Below, one piece after another: positions 60,879 to 64,000 of a stretch of 64,000 nt of DNA. Below the pieces are notes generated by a model that was not told the origin of the DNA, made no database searches, and saw only the letters and a list, made by a program, of their open reading frames with translations. The stretch is from the NCBI GenBank assembly GCA_900469445.1, contig UBXM01000033.1, positions 161,238 to 225,237 of the forward strand. The letters run 5' to 3'. The first letter of the stretch is position 1; each line of letters begins with the position of its first letter. Origin of the DNA: Hyphomicrobiales bacterium (lineage in GTDB: Bacteria > Pseudomonadota > Alphaproteobacteria > Rhizobiales > Rhizobiaceae). The position numbers were made by a program, and so were the translations under genes.

Positions 60879-63802
60879 TTAACGCTCTCGATCACCTTGG
60901 CGATATCCTGCTCGTTATAGGGCTTGCGCAACAGGCCGGCTTGCGGTGGCGCCCCGTCGGGCTTGTGGTTTTCGCCGGTCGCAAAGACGATGGCGAGGTC
61001 CGGCTTCATGGCGATCGCACGCTCGACCAGCTCTCCGCCGCTGATATCCGGCAGGCCGATATCCGTCAGAAGCAGGTCGATGTCTGCGACAGCGAGTTCC
61101 GCCAGCGCCTCGTGCCCGTTCGACGCCTCGATCACCTCATGGCCGAGTTCCAGCAGCATTTCGGCGGTGTTGCTGCGGATGAGGAAATCGTCCTCCACCA
61201 GCAAGATGGTGAGCGCCGCAGATCCGGCTGCGGCAGCGGGCTCGGGGCTTTCCGTCTTTGGTGCCGTTGCCTGCTCGACCTGTTTCTGGTTCGCGATCAC
61301 ATGGCGGATGCGCCGTGCCAGCGCCTCGCGGGTATAGGGTTTCGACAGAAGCTCCACGCCCACATCGAGAATGCCGCCATGAACGATCGAGTTTTCGGTG
61401 TAGCCTGATGTGAACAGCACAGCCAGGTTGGGCAGGCGCTCCTTGGCGCGGCGGGCCATTTCGCGGCTTTTCAACGGACCGGGCATGACGACGTCGGTAA
61501 AGATCACGTCGATCGGAATGCCGCTTTCGACCACGTTGAGACCGGCCTGCGCATCCTTTGCCGAAAGCACCCGGTAACCGAGATCGGTCAGCGTTTCGAT
61601 CACCGTGTTGCGGACTTCCTCGTCGTCCTCGACCACCAGCACCGTCTCCGTGCCGCCGACGACGGGGCCGCCCTGGACGATCACTTCGCGGTCTTCGTCG
61701 GCAACCGAACGGGGCAGGTAAACCTTGACGGTGGTGCCCTGGCCGACCTCGCTATAGATCTTCACATGGCCGCCGGACTGCTTGACGAAACCGTAGACCA
61801 TGGAAAGCCCGAGCCCGGTTCCCTTGCCTTCCGGCTTGGTCGAGAAGAACGGCTCGAACACCTTTTCAAGGATATCCGCCGTCATGCCGGAGCCGGTATC
61901 GGTGACGGCGAGCAGGACGTATTGCCCCGCCGCGACTTCCGCATGGGTGCGGGCATAATCCTGATCGAGGAAGGCATTGCCCACCTCGATCGTCAGCTTG
62001 CCGGAGCCTTCCATCGCGTCGCGGGCATTGATCGCGAGGTTCAGGAGAGCATTCTCCACCTGGGTCGGGTCGGCATAGGTATTCCACAGCCCGCCGCTGG
62101 CGATGACTTCGACCTCCACCGCCTCGCCGAGCGAACGGCGCAAAAGATCGTCCATGCCGGCGATGAATCGGCCGATATTGATGACCCGCGGCTCCAGCGC
62201 CTGGCGGCGGCCGAAGGCAAGCAACTGGCTGGCAAGCTTGGCCCCGCGGCTGACACCCGCAAGCGCATTGGTGACCCGCCGCTCGGCATTTTCGTTACCG
62301 GCAATGTCCTTGGCGAGAAGCTGCAGATTGCCCGCCACGACCTGCAGCAGGTTGTTGAAGTCATGCGCCACGCCGCCGGTCAGCTGGCCGATCGATTCCA
62401 TCTTCTGCGCCTGCTGCAGCGCCCGTTCGGTCTGGCGCCGCTCGGCGATTTCCGCCTCGACGCGGGCTTCCAGGCTTTCGTTCAACTGCTTGAGCTGTTC
62501 TTCCGCCCGCAACCGGTGGCGGATCTGCCGTTCCAGGCTGCTGGCATGCTCCTGCAGGCTGGCCTCCGCCGCGCGCTGTTCGGTAATGTCGGTATGGACG
62601 CCGACCCATTCCTCGATCTCGCCGCTCGCATCGATGATCGGCACGCCGCGGATCGAGAAGGTGCGGTAGAGCCCGTCGTGACGGCGTACGCGGTGTTCCC
62701 AGATATAGGTGGCCTTCGACGCCACGGCGGCCTGCCAGCTGGCGACCGAGCCGGCGCGATCGTCGGGATGCACGGCATTCGACCAGCCGTAATTCTGGTA
62801 TTCCTCGAAGCTCTGGCCGGTCAGCGACGCCCAGCCCTGCTGTTCGCCGAGCATGCGGCCATCGGGCGTATTGGTCCACAACACGCCATGGATGGCGTTG
62901 ACGGCGGCGCGGAAACGGTCATTGCTGCGGGCAAGCGCGTTTTCCGACTGCTTGCGTGCCTCGATATCGATGATCAGCACATAGATGCCGTCGATCTCAC
63001 CCTTGGCCGTGCGGCGCGGCACATAACGAACCTCCGCCGTGCGGACCGTGCCGTCGGGGCGGCGGATCGGCGTATCGGTAATGATGACTTCGCCGGAAAA
63101 CGCCCGGTCGATGAAGGGCATGCGGGCGGCATAATAATCCGGTCCGACGATGTCACGGACATGTTTGCCGACCACATCCGCGCCCGACAGGCCGAACCAC
63201 TCGACATAACCCTCATTGGCGAAACGGTAGATATTGTCGCGGTCGAGAAAGCCGACCAGGATCGGCAGGGCATTGGTGAGCCGGGCAAGTTCCTCGCGGC
63301 TTTCCGCCAGCGCGTTGACGGCTCTCACCTTGTCGGTATTTTCCAAGACGGTACAGAGCACGCCGTCGACCTTGCCGCTCTCCGAATAGATCGGCGTGTA
63401 GAACAGATCGAAGACGACGTCTTCCGGCACCCCGTGCCGGTGAAGCGTCATCACCTGATCGCGGAACGACTGCACCTCGCCGCGGAACCCGGCTTCGAGG
63501 ATCTTGCGGTTCCACTCCCAGATTTCCGGCCAGATGCCGGGCACCGTGCCGCCGAGCGCGCTGGGGTGATAGTTGCCGGCAATTTCGACATAACCGTCAT
63601 TATAGATCATCACATGGTCGTCGCCCCACATCAGCACCTGCGGGATGGGCGAATTGACCATCGAATTGACCTTGATCCGCAGATGCTGCGGCCATTCGGC
63701 GATCGGTCCAAGCGAGGTCTTCGACCAGTCATACCCGCGTACGAGTTCCCCCGTTTCGCCTCCGCCGATAGGCCAATGGGCGGATACGACCTGATAGTTC
63801 AT
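60866..63802 (-). CDS. Hybrid sensor histidine kinase with PAS and two receiver domains
   Basis: A kinase of about 978 residues. It has an N-terminal PAS/GAF-like domain starting YDWSKTSLGPIAEWP, two further PAS domains, a coiled coil, HisKA (GGVAHDFNNLLQ), HATPase (NLAINARDAM, DTGSGM, GKGTGLGLS) and two receiver domains with acceptor Asp in IFTDVVMPG and LLTDIGLPD. No membrane helix is seen, so it is soluble. Start is uncertain: ATG at 63802 fits the family's usual N-terminus; ATG at 63883 or TTG at 63916 would add residues. No response regulator with an output domain is next to it. The last 84 nt of the window show no gene. Confidence 0.9.
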   Translation of the reverse strand: MNYQVVSAHWPIGGGETGELVRGYDWSKTSLGPIAEWPQHLRIKVNSMVNSPIPQVLMWGDDHVMIYNDGYVEIAGNYHPSALGGTVPGIWPEIWEWNRKILEAGFRGEVQSFRDQVMTLHRHGVPEDVVFDLFYTPIYSESGKVDGVLCTVLENTDKVRAVNALAESREELARLTNALPILVGFLDRDNIYRFANEGYVEWFGLSGADVVGKHVRDIVGPDYYAARMPFIDRAFSGEVIITDTPIRRPDGTVRTAEVRYVPRRTAKGEIDGIYVLIIDIEARKQSENALARSNDRFRAAVNAIHGVLWTNTPDGRMLGEQQGWASLTGQSFEEYQNYGWSNAVHPDDRAGSVASWQAAVASKATYIWEHRVRRHDGLYRTFSIRGVPIIDASGEIEEWVGVHTDITEQRAAEASLQEHASSLERQIRHRLRAEEQLKQLNESLEARVEAEIAERRQTERALQQAQKMESIGQLTGGVAHDFNNLLQVVAGNLQLLAKDIAGNENAERRVTNALAGVSRGAKLASQLLAFGRRQALEPRVINIGRFIAGMDDLLRRSLGEAVEVEVIASGGLWNTYADPTQVENALLNLAINARDAMEGSGKLTIEVGNAFLDQDYARTHAEVAAGQYVLLAVTDTGSGMTADILEKVFEPFFSTKPEGKGTGLGLSMVYGFVKQSGGHVKIYSEVGQGTTVKVYLPRSVADEDREVIVQGGPVVGGTETVLVVEDDEEVRNTVIETLTDLGYRVLSAKDAQAGLNVVESGIPIDVIFTDVVMPGPLKSREMARRAKERLPNLAVLFTSGYTENSIVHGGILDVGVELLSKPYTREALARRIRHVIANQKQVEQATAPKTESPEPAAAAGSAALTILLVEDDFLIRSNTAEMLLELGHEVIEASNGHEALAELAVADIDLLLTDIGLPDISGGELVERAIAMKPDLAIVFATGENHKPDGAPPQAGLLRKPYNEQDIAKVIESVKAGR

Positions 63803-64000
63803 GAAGTCACCAAGCATGTGAGAATGGAATAGGCCGGCGTAATATGGCGCGAAGCCTGTCGTTTCCAAGTGCTCTGCAAGCATAAAGTCGCTTTGTTCTG
63901 CGATATCCCGATGCAATCCGCAAAATTATGGGGTGCTCTTGTTGCTCGACGGAGTCCGCCCTTGGTGCCTTTGGCGTTTTTCAGTTTCGGCCGGGACACG

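Noticed and set aside
61766..63832. 688-codon open frame opposite the hybrid kinase
   Set aside because: Antisense shadow of a clear kinase; no domain and no ribosome site.
63799..63999. 66-codon frame at the right edge
   Set aside because: It overlaps the kinase start region, lacks a ribosome site and shows no domain; it could be the edge of something outside the window but cannot be supported.

Overview
The window is about 60% G+C chromosomal DNA from an alphaproteobacterium of the order Hyphomicrobiales, most likely Rhizobiaceae (Rhizobium/Agrobacterium and relatives). The signs are a complete tad/cpa pilus locus of rhizobial type, a cyoABCD-SURF1 block, a BMP-type nucleoside import and salvage cluster, DUF1236 and clan AA retropepsin-like proteins, and CtrA-type TTAA-N7-TTAA boxes. 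No rRNA, CRISPR array, prophage or insertion sequence is visible. Two tRNAs (Thr-GGT, Leu-CAG) are present. The species is not determined; assignments rest on motif recognition without database searches.

Layout. (1) 96-17030 is an envelope-polysaccharide island after a small stress-type periplasmic protein and a lone receiver protein. It holds a UDP-glucuronate-type epimerase, two related GT-B glycosyltransferases facing tail to tail, two GT4 enzymes, a GT32 enzyme, a polysaccharide-deacetylase-like protein, a UDP-sugar 6-dehydrogenase, a methyltransferase, and a four-gene family-5 ABC importer (fused ATPase, binding protein, two permeases). (2) 17043-20253 encodes a free cyclic-nucleotide-binding domain and a 907-residue ABC exporter-like protein whose ATPase motifs are all degraded. 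(3) 20522-25505 is cyoABCD plus a SURF1 protein. (4) 25823-28640 has an MFS transporter, tRNA-Thr, a small membrane protein and MsrA. (5) 28873-40661 is nucleoside uptake and catabolism: BMP binding protein, ATPase, two permeases, cdd, purine nucleoside phosphorylase, deoC, deoA, then upp, add and deoB on the other strand. (6) 40796-53162 is the Flp/Tad pilus: two TadE-like pseudopilins and a secretin-N-domain protein on the minus strand, then flp, cpaABCDEF, tadB and tadC on the plus strand, and tadD on the minus strand. (7) 53291-58480 holds an M17 aminopeptidase, a MarR-like regulator, an NlpC/P60 protein, tRNA-Leu, a dehydrogenase-SelW fusion and a small anchored protein. (8) 58588-63802 holds a soluble double-PAS chemoreceptor, a 79-residue protein and a hybrid histidine kinase.

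How the parts work together. The nucleoside block forms one pathway: import through the BMP/ABC system, deamination (cdd, add), phosphorolysis (PNP, deoA), base salvage (upp), and pentose phosphate handling (deoB, deoC). The pilus block contains almost every core Tad part. The polysaccharide island supplies a uronic-acid-type precursor plus transferases, but no polymerase or flippase of the usual kind is seen inside it; the ABC importer there could take up an oligosaccharide instead of a peptide.

The strongest leads for something undescribed are the pseudo-ATPase ABC protein (with repeated Q-loop-like segments) beside a stand-alone cyclic-nucleotide-binding protein, the dehydrogenase-SelW fusion, a stretch of foreign-looking codon use inside cpaC, paired CtrA boxes at the chemoreceptor, and structured leaders ahead of the pilin and the nucleoside-binding protein.
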